Made by a program: the position numbers and the translations under genes
The notes under the pieces: generated by a model
The model's input: only the letters and a program-made list of their open reading frames with translations
What the model was told of the DNA's origin: nothing
The model's database searches: none
Part shown: in pieces, positions 1-39,250 of the stretch
How the letters are laid out: each line of letters begins with the position of its first letter
How positions within the stretch are numbered: position 1 is the stretch's first letter
NCBI RefSeq assembly: GCF_964340395.1
Contig: NC_135563.1
Location: 23,454,309-23,518,308 of the forward strand
Direction of reading: 5' to 3'
Length of the DNA stretch: 64,000 nucleotides
Source of the DNA: Glandiceps talaboti
Taxonomy: Eukaryota > Hemichordata > Enteropneusta > Spengelidae

Positions 1-912
1 AAGGTAAAAGTCAATTTTCAAAATTTAATACTTGAGTTGGAAGAGATGATAGAAAGCAGCAACGTCCATCTTATAATGATGTAGAAACTAGTAACCTGAT
101 AGAATCTCAATCCACTTTCATTTCAGCTGCTAGCTACAGCTCTCGCAATTCAATTTTGTGAAATTAGTAGCCAGTATTGCCATGATGGTCCAATCCTAGC
201 TACTCCATTACATATTAAAAGCAATTCTTATAAGATGCATTCTAAGTCTTCTTGATGTTTTCAACATAATATCACATACAGCCTAGTTGAGAATTGTATT
301 AATTGTCATTTTTTATATATCAAAATTAAATTGCCATGATTGTTTTACCTGCTGGATTTTGAAGATTCTATTTTCAACTCACACTGGAATTGTTTTTGTT
401 GAAGTTTTCATTATAGAAGAAAACTAACTCCCGATCTCATACAGGGAAATCCTGATAGTAGTTGAGATCAAAATGAAAGTGTTTGAGAAGACAGGTAGAT
501 TTTGTCAAAGTACATTTGTTATTTAAATAAATAAACAAATTGCATTTTGAGAAGATTTTAGGACAATTTCACAAGATGTTACACACATGTACTTGAAGAA
601 AAAGATAAAGATTTAAGAAAAGGTGATTAATTATTGAGAGGTTCCTAAACCCTTCTAATAAGTCTGGGGAATCCAGGCAGATCTTGAATTAAAGTTTTCT
701 TTTCCAAAATAACTGTAACAAATGAAATAAATCCTTTTCCAAAATACTGACAAAATGAAATATTCTTTTCAAAATTAGTGTACTTAAGACGGAATATTCT
801 TTTTCCAAAATCACTACAACAAAATGAAATATATTGTTTTAAAAAATTACTGTAATAGGATCATGTTATTATCTTGATTACTCATAAGGGAGAACATTGA
901 TCTCTCATACAG

Positions 913-951
<39 letters not shown>
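913..951. repeat. Poly-C homopolymer, 39 bases
   Basis: An uninterrupted run of 39 C. The minus strand is G-only and could form a G-quadruplex. The exact length is liable to sequencing error. Confidence 0.95.
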
Positions 952-952
<1 letters not shown>

Positions 953-1810
953 TATTATACAGCAGTTGTTGATATGACACATTACAATTGCCATCAGTGG
1001 TTGTTGCAGTCAATGCACGTCTACCATCGCAACCACTAATGAATACAGTGAACCTTCTTAGAGTCAGTATTTTCTGTTGTTTTCAATGCCATTCTAAATC
1101 ATAAATCATTAAAAACTGACATTTCCACCTTTTAATGTTTGCCTTCACAACTCAATAATAATTGTATTATTTAAAATTTCCGTCTTGGTTCTGAGACGGT
1201 AAAATATTTTTCTGTGTCCAATCTCATCAAAACTGATGTCTCATTTTTATGAACTATTAATATCAATATAATCATAGACTGTAAAATGTACCAGAAAGTT
1301 GATGCAATGTCATATCTGGTCTTCATGGACATTGCAGCACTGAGTTGTAATTATTAATTTTACTAATAAACTTAATATCAGTTATCATTCACGTCTATAA
1401 TTTAGAGGCTATCCATGGCATCAAATCTGGGTGAAGAGAGATCTTGTGATGTGAAGTCATGTATAGCATCTAGACCTACCACATACAAGATGACAAATAG
1501 AACTGTGTACATAATCAGTGAATATATACAGTATAGTGAAATAGTATGTCAAAATGGAAAACATCAACACATCCTGTAGGTTACTATTACATAAATGGTC
1601 CGTCATTCGTTTGTTTTTGTATGTCATCTGACTGACATCATTTTATTGTTTTTCTTTATTTTTTTTATTTAATTTGTTTTTATTTGCGGGTTCTCTGAAA
1701 ACTTTACAAATCTATATAAAAGGAGTACAGAAACTGAAATGCAGGAAATACAGTAGTATATGTACTTTGACAGGGATGGGGAAATGATTTACACTGTGAG
1801 GCCATTTTGA

Positions 1811-2003
1811 ATACATATTGCCTGGCCATGAGGGCTATAGCACCCGTTTATTACACCCGAGGGACTGTGAGTTACCAGAATCACGTGCTATTTCCCGAGG
1901 CCAAAGGCCGAGGGAAATAGCATGTGATTGTGGTAACTCACAGTCACGAGGGGGTAATGAACGGGTGCTATAGCCCGAATATAGGCCAGGCAATATGTGT
2001 TTT
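1811..2003. mobile_element. Foldback (palindromic) element, MITE-like
   Basis: A near-perfect inverted repeat with arms of about 90 bp meeting at GAGGCCAAAGGCCGA near 1905. The outer ends are CATATTGCCTGGCC (1814) and GGCCAGGCAATATG (1984). Inner blocks such as CTATAGCACCCGTT and AACGGGTGCTATAG pair as well. Further palindromic sequence (GACTATTTCCCTAGGGAAATAGTC-like, near 2113-2137) and a repeated CACGTGAC suggest the element runs to about 2200. No transposase is encoded. The foldback structure is seen directly; mobility is inferred. Confidence 0.75.
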
Positions 2004-4680
2004 ATAATATACCTCATGCTGTGAACTCGCGGTGGCAAATGACATCATCAGAAGCTGCCATTTTGACCTGCTGTGAACTCACGGTGGTCACGTGACCATG
2101 TAATAGTTGATGGAACTATTTCCCTAGGGAAATAGTCATTCTATTTTCCTATCACGTGACTGATTCTAGCGAATCATGGCACAGCATTATCACTAGGTAT
2201 ATTATAATATTGTTTATTGATGTTTCAGTCCCTCTAGGAATGCCACATTTCCACCAGTCACTTTTGGAGGAGGTGTGAAATTCAAATAGCTACACATAAT
2301 AGTAAAATTCGAGTAGTAAAATCCTTGTGTTTTATACTGAAAAACATTGGCAACTGCATGTCTGTGTCTTGTAGCAGTACTTTTTATGTGGTTGATTTCA
2401 TTTAGACTAATAGTAAATGTAGCAAGAAACTGCATTCATTCAATTTTGCTAACTTAAAGTATAGCATCTGCAGATTCTTCAAACTGAGAAAGTGAAGAGA
2501 TTACAGTAACCTGCAATGCACTGTACAAAATGTACAAGTACATCTATTTAGGTTCCATCAACCAGAATTAGTCATTGTTTATTTCAGACCATTATCATGT
2601 CACAGATTTTGTTAATAATGAATTTAATATGATACTCATAGTACATGTTATGGTCTCTCATACATGTAAACCTGTCTTTTTCTGAAATTTGTACACTTTT
2701 CCAAAAATGCTGTCCCATAAAGTTTGAAGTAAACATATTTTTTTTTTGCTCTAAATTTATTCAGAATGAAGTCAAGTTAAATCAACAGTATATGGCCATA
2801 ATAGCTTTCACTTAAAGATCATAACAAATTAATAAGTGATACATTGCATGTGTTAAATGTGAAATCTAAAAATGTTAAAATCGGTGACAATTATTAATCG
2901 TGGCAACCTGGCCTATATTGTGAACGTCATCAAATATGTAGCCGTATCATCAAATATTTAATATACCTTTCAATAACTGTTTCAATATAAACAGCTGTGA
3001 CAGGGTTTTGTGTTTCCATGGTAACATTTTGTTGTACAGAGTTGTGATTTATTAAGATTTTGAAGGTAGTGGTGTACTTAGCGTTATGTATGTTATACAT
3101 GGTTAGAATTATATTATGCTGTACACAAAATGTGATGCAGAATACAGTGTGCAAACAGTTTCCCATGCTGTGAATCAATATTTGTTATTCAGCAGTCACT
3201 TTAGCTTTAGCATGTTAGTGGGTAGATTGTAATGTCTTAAATATAAAAAAAAGGAAAAAAACAAACACATGATGGTAGTATTGTTCTGTACATGTAAGTA
3301 GCCATTGGGTTCTTGAAACTTGTCTAACTTCCAATTTCACCTTCTGTTCAGTAAAATTTCTAGTACTTTGCCATCAGCTCTGCAGTGTATTGATCTCAAC
3401 TAGTTGAAAGCAGGGTAATCGGCAGTATTATCTGGCGGAGTGGTAGTAAAACCTTATGCTATAGATGTGGCCTTCACTGATGTCAAACCAAAGTAGATTC
3501 ATATACCCTTGTAAAGGGCCTGAAGTGTTAATGTTTGTGTAGGCTACCATGAAGAGAGACATTGCTTTTAGTCTGATGTTCATGGTTGCTTGTACATGTA
3601 GTAAGTACTGTGGTAGACTTTTTTTTTCAGGAAATGTTGACTAATGATAAATACTAAAATATCAGAGTGAAAAAATAGTATCTCATATTTATGAGGAAAT
3701 TGACCAACATTAGAGACACATAAACTTGGTCTCGTGATCTTAATAAACTGAGAACACCTGTATATTTGTGCCCATAAACTCTCACAAGTGGCTTAGTACT
3801 CCTTTATATTGTCAAGGTAGAGACAGTATGACATGTGACATTACCATGCTAATCACATGCTAATCACATGATGACTGTGTAGTACCTGTAAGTACTTGAT
3901 ATTCAGTATTCAGAGTAAACCAAAGCAAATTGCTTTGCCTTTAGTGTCAATGCCAAGTTCGTTGTCATCGATCATAGGATTGACTGGTTGCTGCTACAGC
4001 TAGGTCAAATTCAAAAGAAGCAAAATTAGATATGATAAAATATTGATTTATCAACAATTCAAATGTAGTACGAACATTTTAACCAATACAGGCAACATAA
4101 TTGATAAGGGTGGAAGGGAATTGATAGTGTTACAGATATATTTAACTGTTGTTGAAATTCAAACTAAATTAGTATTCACCTATTAAATTACCTACAATAT
4201 TCCAATGTTCTGTCAAAGTCAGCATAATTTAATTAAATGATAATTTTGCCATAGGTTATTGTACTGTATTGATAAACCATTACAAAGTGACGTCTTGACC
4301 AAAGTATGATATGTGATGATGGCAGAATTCAGTTTTATGTACAGTTTTACCCGTTTATGTTTTCGTCTATAAATTGATATTTCTTATTTACTCCTGTACA
4401 AGTAAAAGTAAGTGTGCAATACAATTGTGTCTGATGATGTAAAAACTAGCTAGGTCACAACCCTCTCAACAGGGACCACATACACTATAGAAACTGCCAC
4501 TTTTTATCAACAATGCTTAGATGACATCTTCCAATGATGGTTGGTGATGGCAGACAGTTAAATTGATACTTCAAAGTTTAATGACTCAGTACTAATAAGA
4601 CACCTACATACTGTGTACTGTATAGTGTGTAGGTGTAGGGTTGTTTTAATGACTCTACAAATAAGTGACCAAAGTAATAA

Positions 4681-4765
4681 TGCTATAAAGGCTTTTAAAA
4701 AAATGTTTGATTCCGGTTACCCAGCCCCATCTAGGTTTTCTCTGCCGACCCTAAAATTTGGGATA
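4681..4765 (+). repeat. Dispersed repeat, copy 1
   Basis: About 75 bp centred on GATTCCGGTTACCCAGCCCC matches a second copy at 40776-40855 (GGTTCCGGTTGCCCGATCCC), both followed by CTGACCCTAAA-like sequence. This is an interspersed family of unknown class. The 20-bp minisatellite starts directly at its 3' edge. Confidence 0.6.
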
Positions 4766-4767
4766 TA

Positions 4768-6205
4768 TAGTCAGTGGATGGGGTATATACAAAAAATGTA
4801 GTCAGTGGATGGGGAATACAGTCAGTGGATGGGGCATACAGTCAGTGGATGGGATATACCATCAGTGGATGTGGCATACAGTCAGTGGATGGGGTATACA
4901 GTCAGTGGATGTGGTATACAGTCAATGGATGGGGTATACAGTCAGTGGATGTGGTATACAGTCAGTGGATGGGGTATACAGTCAGTGGATGGGGTATACA
5001 GTCAGTGGATGGGGTATACAGTCAATGGATGGGGTATACAGTCAGTGGATGTGGTATACAGTCAGTGGATGGGGTATATAGTCAATGGATGGGGTATATA
5101 GTCAATGGATGGGAATAGTTAGTGGATGGGGTATACAGTCAGTGGATGGGGTATACAGTCAGTGGATGGGGTATATAGTCAGTGGATGGGGTATACAGTC
5201 AGTGGATGGGGTATACAGTCAGTGGATGGGGTATATAGTCAGTGGATGGGGTATATAGTCAGTGGATGTGGTATACAGTCAGTGGATGGGAATACAGTCA
5301 GTGGATGGGAATACAGTCAGTGGATGGGGTATACAGTCAGTGGATGGGGTATACAGTCAATGGATGGGGTATGCAGTCAGTGGATGGGGTATACAGTCAA
5401 GGGATGGGGTATACAGTCAGTGGATGTGGTATACAGTCAGTGGATGGGGTATACAGTCAGTGGATGGGGTATACAGTCAGTGGATGGGGTATACAGTCAG
5501 TGGATGGGGTATACAGTCAGTGGATGGGGTATACAGTCAGTGGATGGGGTATACAGTCAGTGGATGGGGTATATAGTCAGTGGATGGGGTATACAGTCAG
5601 TGGATGGGTTATACAGTCAGTGGATGGGGTATACAGTCAGTGGATGGGGTATATAGTCAGTGGATGGGGTATATAGTCAGTGGATGGGGTATACAGTCAG
5701 TGGATGGGGTATACAGTCAGTGGATGGGGTATACAGTCAGTGGATGGGGTATACAGTCAGTGGATGGGGTATACAGTCAGTGGATGGGGTATATAGTCAG
5801 TGGATGGGGTATACAGTCAGTGGATGGGGTATATAGTCAGTGGATGGGAATAGACAGTGGATGGGAATACAGTCAGTGGATGGGAATGCAATCAGTGGAT
5901 GGGGTATACAGTCAGTGGATGGGGTATACAGTCAGTGGATGGGGTATATAGTCAGTGGATGGGGTATACAGTCAGTGGATGGGGTATATAGTCTGTGGAT
6001 GGGGTATATAGTCAGTGGATGGGGTATATAGTCAGTGGATGGGGTATACAGTCAGTGGATGGGGTATATAGTCAGTGGATGGGGTATATAGTCAGTGGAT
6101 GGGGTATATAGTCAGTGGATGGGGTATATAGTCAGTGGATGGGGTATATAGTCAGTGGATGGGGTATATAGTCAGTGGATGGGAATACAATCAGTGGATA
6201 CAGTC
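4768..6205. repeat. 20-bp minisatellite, about 70 copies
   Basis: The unit is GTCAGTGGATGGGGTATACA, with variants such as GTCAATGG, GATGTGG, TATATA and a shortened GGGAATACA form. The period is not a multiple of three and the unit has no plus-strand stop in most copies. All three plus frames therefore give long, low-complexity reading frames (up to 176 codons), which are artefacts of the array and not genes. Confidence 0.95.
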
Positions 6206-6919
6206 AATACACAGAGTCAGTAGTCTGATGATTAAATTATCAGTAACATTAAACAACAAGAAATAAACAAATTGTGAAATGTATTTATAAATGTGTCTAT
6301 AAATGTATAACTATGAAAATATGAGGTGCAATTAGTTTAACACATAGGATACATGTACATGTATGTCCAGTTTGCAGTGTAATAAGTCATCTGGGACACC
6401 ATGTCATTATTAGTAAAACAGTTTAATTTGCATATTAATTGAAGATAATTGGATGAAACAGGATCAAAGAGACAATGCTGTTGTGGGGAGAAAAGAGGTG
6501 AAATCATTTCTGAAAAGAACAGTTGGCATTTGTATATGAATAATTTAAAAAAACATAATTTTGGAATTTTTGAAAAATCATATTGCTGTCAAACTCAGGC
6601 CAATGGAGTGTACTAAAATTCACCAAATTTATAGTTAAATTTGCTCTTGATATTCAGATTGTGGTTGTAGTGAAATTCACTGAGTGAATGTCATCCTTTC
6701 GTCAGAATTTGAAATCATGTTATTTGTCAAATAAGGATGTATAGATTAAATGGCAGACATTTTCATTTTGATTTGTTTTGGGGATTTTGCAAGCCATGTA
6801 ATTGAATTGCAAACAAATAAATAATTATTGCAAATTTATTACGTGAATAATATGATGACTTAGTAAGAGTGTAAGCGATGTGATTAAAGAATGGAATGAT
6901 CTGAAAAGGGGACAATAAT

Positions 6920-6998
6920 ATGGCTGTTACATTTCCAGAGGGAGGAAAATATAACTTTGATCAGCCTGAAGAGTTTATAGGTTATTGGAAGATACAGG
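6920..6998 (+). CDS. Candidate alternative first coding exon (complexin or unknown gene)
   Basis: An ATG in good context (AATAATGG) opens 26 codons reading MAVTFPEGGKYNFDQPEEF then IGYWKIQ, and ends at a donor-like GTATGT (6999). The leftover single G gives the same phase as the ordinary complexin exon 1, so it could splice in frame to the exon at 17122. The peptide does not look like a complexin N-terminus; KYNF..PEEF..Y..G is faintly like the first exon of fatty-acid-binding proteins, which also ends in phase 1. No further FABP exons were found. It could also be part of a 5' UTR or a chance open stretch. Confidence 0.3.
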
Positions 6999-7318
6999 GT
7001 ATGTCGTATGAAAATTAATGTAAATGATCACCTATTATTCCAGACACGTCTTTAACATCTGCCACTCATTTTTTGTAAACGTTCTCTCAAACTTTGGTGT
7101 ATATGTGCATATTTTGGACCTGTATATGTCAACATTGAGGACTTTTGGTGCCAATTGAAGATAAACGATGGTTTCTTTACTAACAGGTTCTCTAGGAGGT
7201 TGGTAACTAGTATTTATTGTTGACTTACACTTTTCTTTCTTTTTCATGTTTCCTTTTTGCAGCTTTATATATTAATTAGTATCAACGAGTGCAATATAAG
7301 TGGTGTTTATAATTGAAG

Positions 7319-33540
<26,222 letters not shown>

Positions 33541-35885
33541 GGAAATGGAATGCATGAAAAAATGATTGAATGAATAGAGGAGGCGGGAAACTGAGGTTTG
33601 CTGTACTGAGGACGGTTGGGATTGAAATGGGAACTTAACAGAGGTACTCCAGCGTGAAGTCACTATGTTCAAAATGTTGTCTTAAAGTAGAGAACTAATG
33701 TGCATGTTTGTAGTGTTTTCATAGTTTACTTTCATTTTGTTAATGTCACACTCTTTTTCTGCCATGTCAATCGTACCAAAAATCAAGGTTAAAAGCTATA
33801 TGCTCCATCTTGTATTGTATTGTAATGTTTATTTTGATCTTTAAACCACAGATTTGTGTTTAGTTTTCTTCTTCTGTCAACAAGATGGAGCATCAGATTT
33901 TAGCAGAATTTTGTATGTCATATTTTGACATATTGAAACAATAAGCAGTTTTAATGCCAGACTAGGAAATGGTCAGTAATGTACATTTTAAAGGAAAATC
34001 AACATTAAGAGAATCCAAGGAATTTTCTGTTGTGAATCTTTGCTGTTATAGCAGTTCTACTGCACGGCCATCTTGAAAGTTGAGTTTTAATCTTTGGAGA
34101 TGAGCAGTGGTTGAAAATATCCCTTGTAATGAAATAAATATCATTGACATGCCTCTACAATCAAGATTCTATAACAGTATCCATGTGGATAAATATATAG
34201 CAATGTACAAGTTTATAGAGTATAAGATCTGGTTTACTACGTTTGTGGTTTTGTTTTGAAGGAATGTACTAAGATTCATTGATATCAAACCATTCTGTCA
34301 ACCAATAACAGTGTTCCTTCTTTAGTTTGTACTCAGGGCTATCCTGCCCAATACAAAAAACAAGAAATGGAAACAAGCAAATTTATTTCTGTCAAGTTAC
34401 CAGATTTTTGTTTTTCTGTAAAATTGGGACCAAAATGTCTTTCGTTGTTGAACTGTTCGAGTAATAAATATGAGTGTGAAATATCATGATTGTAGGACAT
34501 GTAGAAACATTGATTAATCTTTGAATGAGAATGTTTCAATTTCTGGTCCACGTAGTGAACTAGCAACAAAACTACTGGTAAACACAACTAGATATATGCA
34601 GTTATATATGAGACTTTACATTTATAATACCGGGAGACCTCTCTAGCTGAATGTTCTACAGTCAAAAAAGGGAATTTAGTTACTCAGTCAGTGACAGTAT
34701 TTATGAAGTATTAAGTCTTGTGTTTTCCTATTTTATATTAGGGTGGAGAAATATAAAATTGCGTTTGTGAAATTAATGCAGAGATGCCTTTTCTGTTGTG
34801 AATTTTTGAGTACTGAAGAACAAGCAGGGAAAAGGGATAAAATTAAAAGTTTCCTGTAATATTGAACTCTCATAGGAACAGGAACAGTCTTGTATTGTAA
34901 AATGATAGAGGAACTCTGGGATTTTCCTGACTTCACACCCCTAACAAAAACACTGGACAAGAGGTGTAAAATCCAACAATAGTATTTGTGTTGAAGTGTT
35001 AAATTTCAAAAAGTGACACAGGTTTAGGTTCTCATGTTAGAAAGTAGCTTATATCAACTTAGGAGAACGGGGAAAGCCACTGTATGTATCAACAGGTTTT
35101 CATCTTTCAAGACGCCATGGTGGATCAGATAATTCTACAGGGAGAGGATTTGGGGGAAAATCTATTGCAAAAGTGTCAAATTCCAAGCACAATACTAAAG
35201 GTGACAAAAACAACATTTCCAATGGAGGATTTGGCGCCAGAAAGGTCTCTCGGTTTTGAAATATTAGAGTATAAAAATGTATGCAACCTTTTAGTGTTAT
35301 TGAATAATTGATAACTAGATGTAAGCCTAGTATCAGAATACTGTATATGCATGATTCTACCCAGAATTTATTCCTACTTTCGTATATTATAACTTGTTTA
35401 TGTTTTGATGTTTTCAACATTCAGGTTTCTGTCCAGTGTTGTGTTGTGTTGTGTTGTGTTGTGTTGTGTCATGTACAGTACTTAAAATGTTATGAATAAT
35501 GCAGATTGTAGCCTAGAGGAAAATTGTAAGCATGTAAACAGAAGAATTCGTGCAAATCATGTTATACTGTGGATGTTATGACCACAGGATAAATTGTGGT
35601 GTGAGATATTACACACACATTATTCACAAGCTTTTGGCTCTTTCAATGTTGTGTACTAAGAGGATATACAATACTCATGAAACCATTGCGTTGAACCCCT
35701 GTCCTAGATTTTTCAGTACCTTCAGAGTGCTAGAAAACAGAGAAAGGGCACTTGTATAACAGCAAACTCCTAAGACTTGCTCATTTTCTTCCTGTGATTT
35801 TTTTTATTAAGACTTCTCAACTGATGAGATTCTTGACTTGTTTCTTAATGCTCACAATTTGCAATAAATGTTGAAAAGTTTCATA

Positions 35886-35965
35886 AATAAAAATGACTCT
35901 GGCTCTCTGACACTTGACTAGTGTTCAGGAGACATGGGTTCAATTCCTACGTGTGTCACTTTTCT
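35886..35965 (+). repeat. tRNA-like sequence (SINE head or tRNA pseudogene)
   Basis: GGGTTCAATTCC is a good pol III B box, preceded by a TGGCTC A-box-like start and followed by GTGTGTCAC and a TTTT. The D-arm region seems shortened (CTCTGACAC), so this is more likely a decayed tRNA or tRNA-derived SINE than a working gene. Confidence 0.4.
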
Positions 35966-37639
35966 TTCCTCATTTATAACAAATTTAAATAAAAATGGTT
36001 GAATGAAGTTTGTCTTACATCATCATGTTATATTTATTTCAAACTGCCATATTAAGCATTACATTTACATCTTTCAAGTACAATACACAACTTTATAAAA
36101 CTGTTCCAAAGTAGACTATACTGTCTAGAACAACTGAAATCAAAACTGTCTCACATCACACTGTGATTGTACTGACAGATGTAAACATACTTTCACAGTG
36201 CTGTGGGGAGTAATTGAAAGACCCCTATTTTCTGAACATTAGGTCAATTTTCAAAACAATTTGACCAATATTCAGAGGTTGAGGTTTAGAAGAATACTGA
36301 GTTCAGAGGTCATGTCAAAGTTCAATTTCTGTTCTCATGGATAGGTTTTTGCTATGACTGACATGCAGAGTTCATAATTTTGTGTTCTTGTATGTTTTAT
36401 TGTATAACTGAAAAAAAATCATCCACAGGAAAAATTTGAGCAAGTCTGACAAAAATCAAGGATCTGGGAGAGAAGAGCTTACCAGAAGATTTTCAGTTTG
36501 TATACTGAGTATCAATTGGCTGATGGCTTAGCATAGCCACATGATAAGCCAATGAAAATGCTTTTAATAGGCAGCTTGGATATTTGGATGTCATGGCATA
36601 AACCAGATATTGCTGCTCTATGAAAATTACCAATATTGTGAACTGTGATGGTTATATGATACTGGTGTTGTTCATCATTGCACTCAAGTATTGGTGACTG
36701 TATGGGTAAGAAGTGTGTCGTCATTGACCATGGAGGTTCATTCACAAGGCAATTCTCAAACTTTGAGGGCTGCAATCATTCAAACTTGATAATTACCATG
36801 GTATGAAGTGTTGTAGGTAAACAGCATACAAAGAAATGCTTGGAATATGCTAATTGCCTTGCAGTTGAACAGAAGGATGTTTCCATGACAACAACTTCTG
36901 TTGAGCAGCTGCAATCCTGAAAGGTGATTGACCTTACCATATCCATCTTTCGAATCAAGAAAATCATTCCTGCCTGCTTAACTGTCATTTTTTTCAATTT
37001 TGTCTTATAAGACTCGAGATAGAACATATAAATAAAAAAAAGGAAAACATTATAAAACAGGTTACTGTGTGTATAGCTGATTATGACAAATAAAGGAGCA
37101 TGAAGTCGATAGTCTTGTGTATATTTGTGAAATGTGAAATTTTTGTATTTATCGTATGTACGGGAATCCCAAATGTACTTGTATTATAGATAATGTAAGT
37201 TATTTATTCCCATTTCATATTGAATTAATTCTGTAATATTTGTCATGTTAGAAATTTCATCTGATCTCCAGAAATATAAATAATATATTGAAAAGTGAAA
37301 CAAACCGTGTGTGTGTTGTTATTTTAGTCCAGTGTCTGCTATGAGGGAGTGAAGGAGGTGTGTGTGTGTGTGAAAGATAATCTTATTACAGTAGTTATAC
37401 TTTCACCATTTTATTAATTATTGCCCGCTGGAAAAAAAAAAACATCAAATTTTTACTATAAACAGTTCAATCCATTTAATTGCTGAACCTCATCCAAGCC
37501 AAGTTGAATGCATTTGGACAAGAAATATGAATTTATGTCTTTGTCATTCTATGACAACATGCATCAACATAACTATAGTTCTGTAGGGCTCAAAATATCA
37601 AAATCACCTGCATTATTTTTCCCGGGTTTTCATAAATTT

Positions 37640-37760
37640 TGCTTGAGGAAGTTATATTATTTCTCAATACTCTTCATTCATCCAGATGGTTTTGTGACTA
37701 CTCATCTTTCAACTCATAGTGACAAGGCCCCTTATGTCACTTATACTTCTCTGTACTACT
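37640..37760. mobile_element. Foldback element, copy B (degenerate)
   Basis: TTTCTCAATACTCTTCATTC, then CCAGATGG, TTTTGTGACTA, CAACTCATAGTGACAAGGCC and TTATGTCACTTATACTT resemble the element at 22680-22840 in order and spacing, but the arms have decayed. Confidence 0.45.
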
Positions 37761-37939
37761 GAATGATGGTACTGTCAATACATGCTTGATGTCCATTTGT
37801 AAACAATCAAAAAACTTATTTCTCCAACTTACATCTCACATATAAAGTAAATTAATGATGTCATGATGAACACTATGCCAAAGAGATGATTGAGGTTGTT
37901 CATTTCTCTTCACATCTAAAATCCCATATAGCAGAGCTA

Positions 37940-38436
37940 AATAGTGAGATTAATATCACTTCTTCCTAATCTAGGTGTGATTCTTAATAGCAATGGCTCC
38001 ATGTCTAATCAAATTGGCCAAATATGCAGAAATGGTTATTTCGCGTTGCACAGAATTGGAAAGACTACAGAAAAATCCATCCATGCATTTGTAATGTACC
38101 ACCTTGATTATTGTAACAGTCTCTCGTACAGAATATTAAATTGAAGATCAAATTAATTGTCTACAGACATCAAATTGCTGCTGCACGCCTTGCCCTTGTC
38201 AGTTGTATACGCAAGTTTGATCACATCACTCCAGTACTACATGTAGTCAACTTGCACTGGCTTCCTGTTGAAGCAAGGATCAAATTCAAAATTCTGCTAA
38301 CCACTTTCAAAATCATCAATCATGCTGCACCTCTGTATCTGATTGAACTAACTCGATTTCGATTGTATGTTCCAACAGGAAATCTTAGATTAGCTGACAA
38401 GCTGATAACCCCCTTCTCCAATGGCACACTTTGACA
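37940..38436 (+). pseudogene. Non-LTR retrotransposon (CR1-like) RT C-terminal remnant, 5' part
   Basis: Two adjoining frames read LGVILNSNGSMSNQIGQICR, HAFVMYHLDYCNSL and then AAARLALVSCIRKFDHITPV, LHWLPVEARIKFKILLTTFK. These are the conserved thumb and C-terminal motifs of CR1/jockey-type reverse transcriptases (HLDYCNSLL, AARLV, HITPVL..LHWLPV..RI.FKI). Frameshifts and internal deletions show that it is dead. The element is interrupted after LITPFSNGTL; the next part resumes at 39250. Confidence 0.85.
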
Positions 38437-39250
38437 TTACAGGATTGAGTTTGAGCTACATATTTATAGTTTGCAGGAGATTGAATAATGCTAACTTATA
38501 GCATTATTACACTACATTGTACATAATATTCTGCAGTGCTTTAGGCAATAGCATTGTATTGAATGTCATGTTATATATGTGTGTGTGGGTGTGTGTGTGG
38601 GTGTGTGTGGGGGTTACTGGAATGTGGGTTATTGACAAAATAAATTGTGTCTAGCATGCAATAAATAGTATAACATATTGTAATTACAATCTTGATTGCA
38701 TGGCATAGCAACCATGGCATAGCAACAATGGCATAACAACATGGCATAGCAACCATGGCATAGCAACCATGGCATAGCAAACATGGCATAGCAACCATGG
38801 CATAACAACATGGCATAGCAAACATGGCATAGCAACCATGGCATAACAACATGGCATAGCAACCATGGCATAACAACATGGCATAGCAAACATGGCATAG
38901 CAAACATGGCATAGCAACCATGACATAGCAACAATGGCATAACAACATGGCATAGCAACCATAAAACATACAAAAATAACATACAGAAATAAAGTGAATA
39001 CAATACAATCCTTTAACCAACTGTTGTAAAAATGAAAACATCTTCATGAGGTCTTTATTTGACCAATTCTATCTTATATTTTGATGAATTTGTTGCTGTA
39101 CCTTTGCTGGAATGAACAATAATTTACATTTTATGGCAACATATCAGAATCATCGCATTATTATAAATTATACAACAATAAAAAAATACACACCGAGTCA
39201 CACTCTACATTCTGCAAACAAGAATCTTCTTACAACAATAGATTAGAAAC
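38437..39250. other. About 0.8-kb insertion inside the retrotransposon remnant
   Basis: Separates two collinear pieces of the same reverse transcriptase. It holds a GTGTGTGGG tract (38578-38613) and a 14-bp minisatellite. No coding sequence or clear target-site duplication was found, so it may be a nested insertion or local expansion. Confidence 0.6.
38700..38962. repeat. 14-bp minisatellite, 19 copies
   Basis: The unit is CATAGCAACCATGG, with CATAGCAAACATGG and a 13-bp CATAACAACATGG form. The minus-strand frames rich in Cys, Tyr, Ala and Met (up to 158 codons) come from this array. Confidence 0.93.

Larger units (their letters stand above)
1..6919. other. Non-coding flank upstream of complexin
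   Basis: AT-rich sequence without a recognisable gene. It holds a poly-C tract, a foldback element near 1.8-2.2 kb, a dispersed repeat near 4.7 kb and a 1.4-kb 20-bp minisatellite, each listed separately. CpG is as scarce as in the complexin introns, and a splice-acceptor-like TTTTTGCAG lies just before the complexin start (AG at 7261-7262). Much of this span may therefore be a 5' UTR intron of complexin. That is inference; no promoter could be identified. Confidence 0.5.
33541..37920. other. Presumed complexin 3' UTR and intergenic DNA
   Basis: No recognised gene. A first AATAAA after the complexin stop is at 34133, with others near 35862 and 37089, so the 3' UTR end is open. There is a short (TGTTG)n tract at 35437-35468 and a tRNA-like sequence near 35.9 kb. 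On the minus strand at 36512-37027 a frame of about 170 codons is broken by one TGA; its product is not recognised and is probably chance. Confidence 0.5.

Noticed and set aside
4758-6031. Several overlapping repetitive open frames (up to 176 codons)
   Set aside because: All three plus frames are open through the 20-bp minisatellite and give the same residues cyclically, so they are by-products of the array.
36512-37027. Minus-strand frame of about 170 codons with one stop
   Set aside because: The residues match no family I know and no splice sites or signals support it; kept only as a note.
38571-39047. Minus-strand frames rich in Cys, Tyr, Ala and Met
   Set aside because: They arise from the 14-bp CATAGCAACCATGG array; several frames are open at once.
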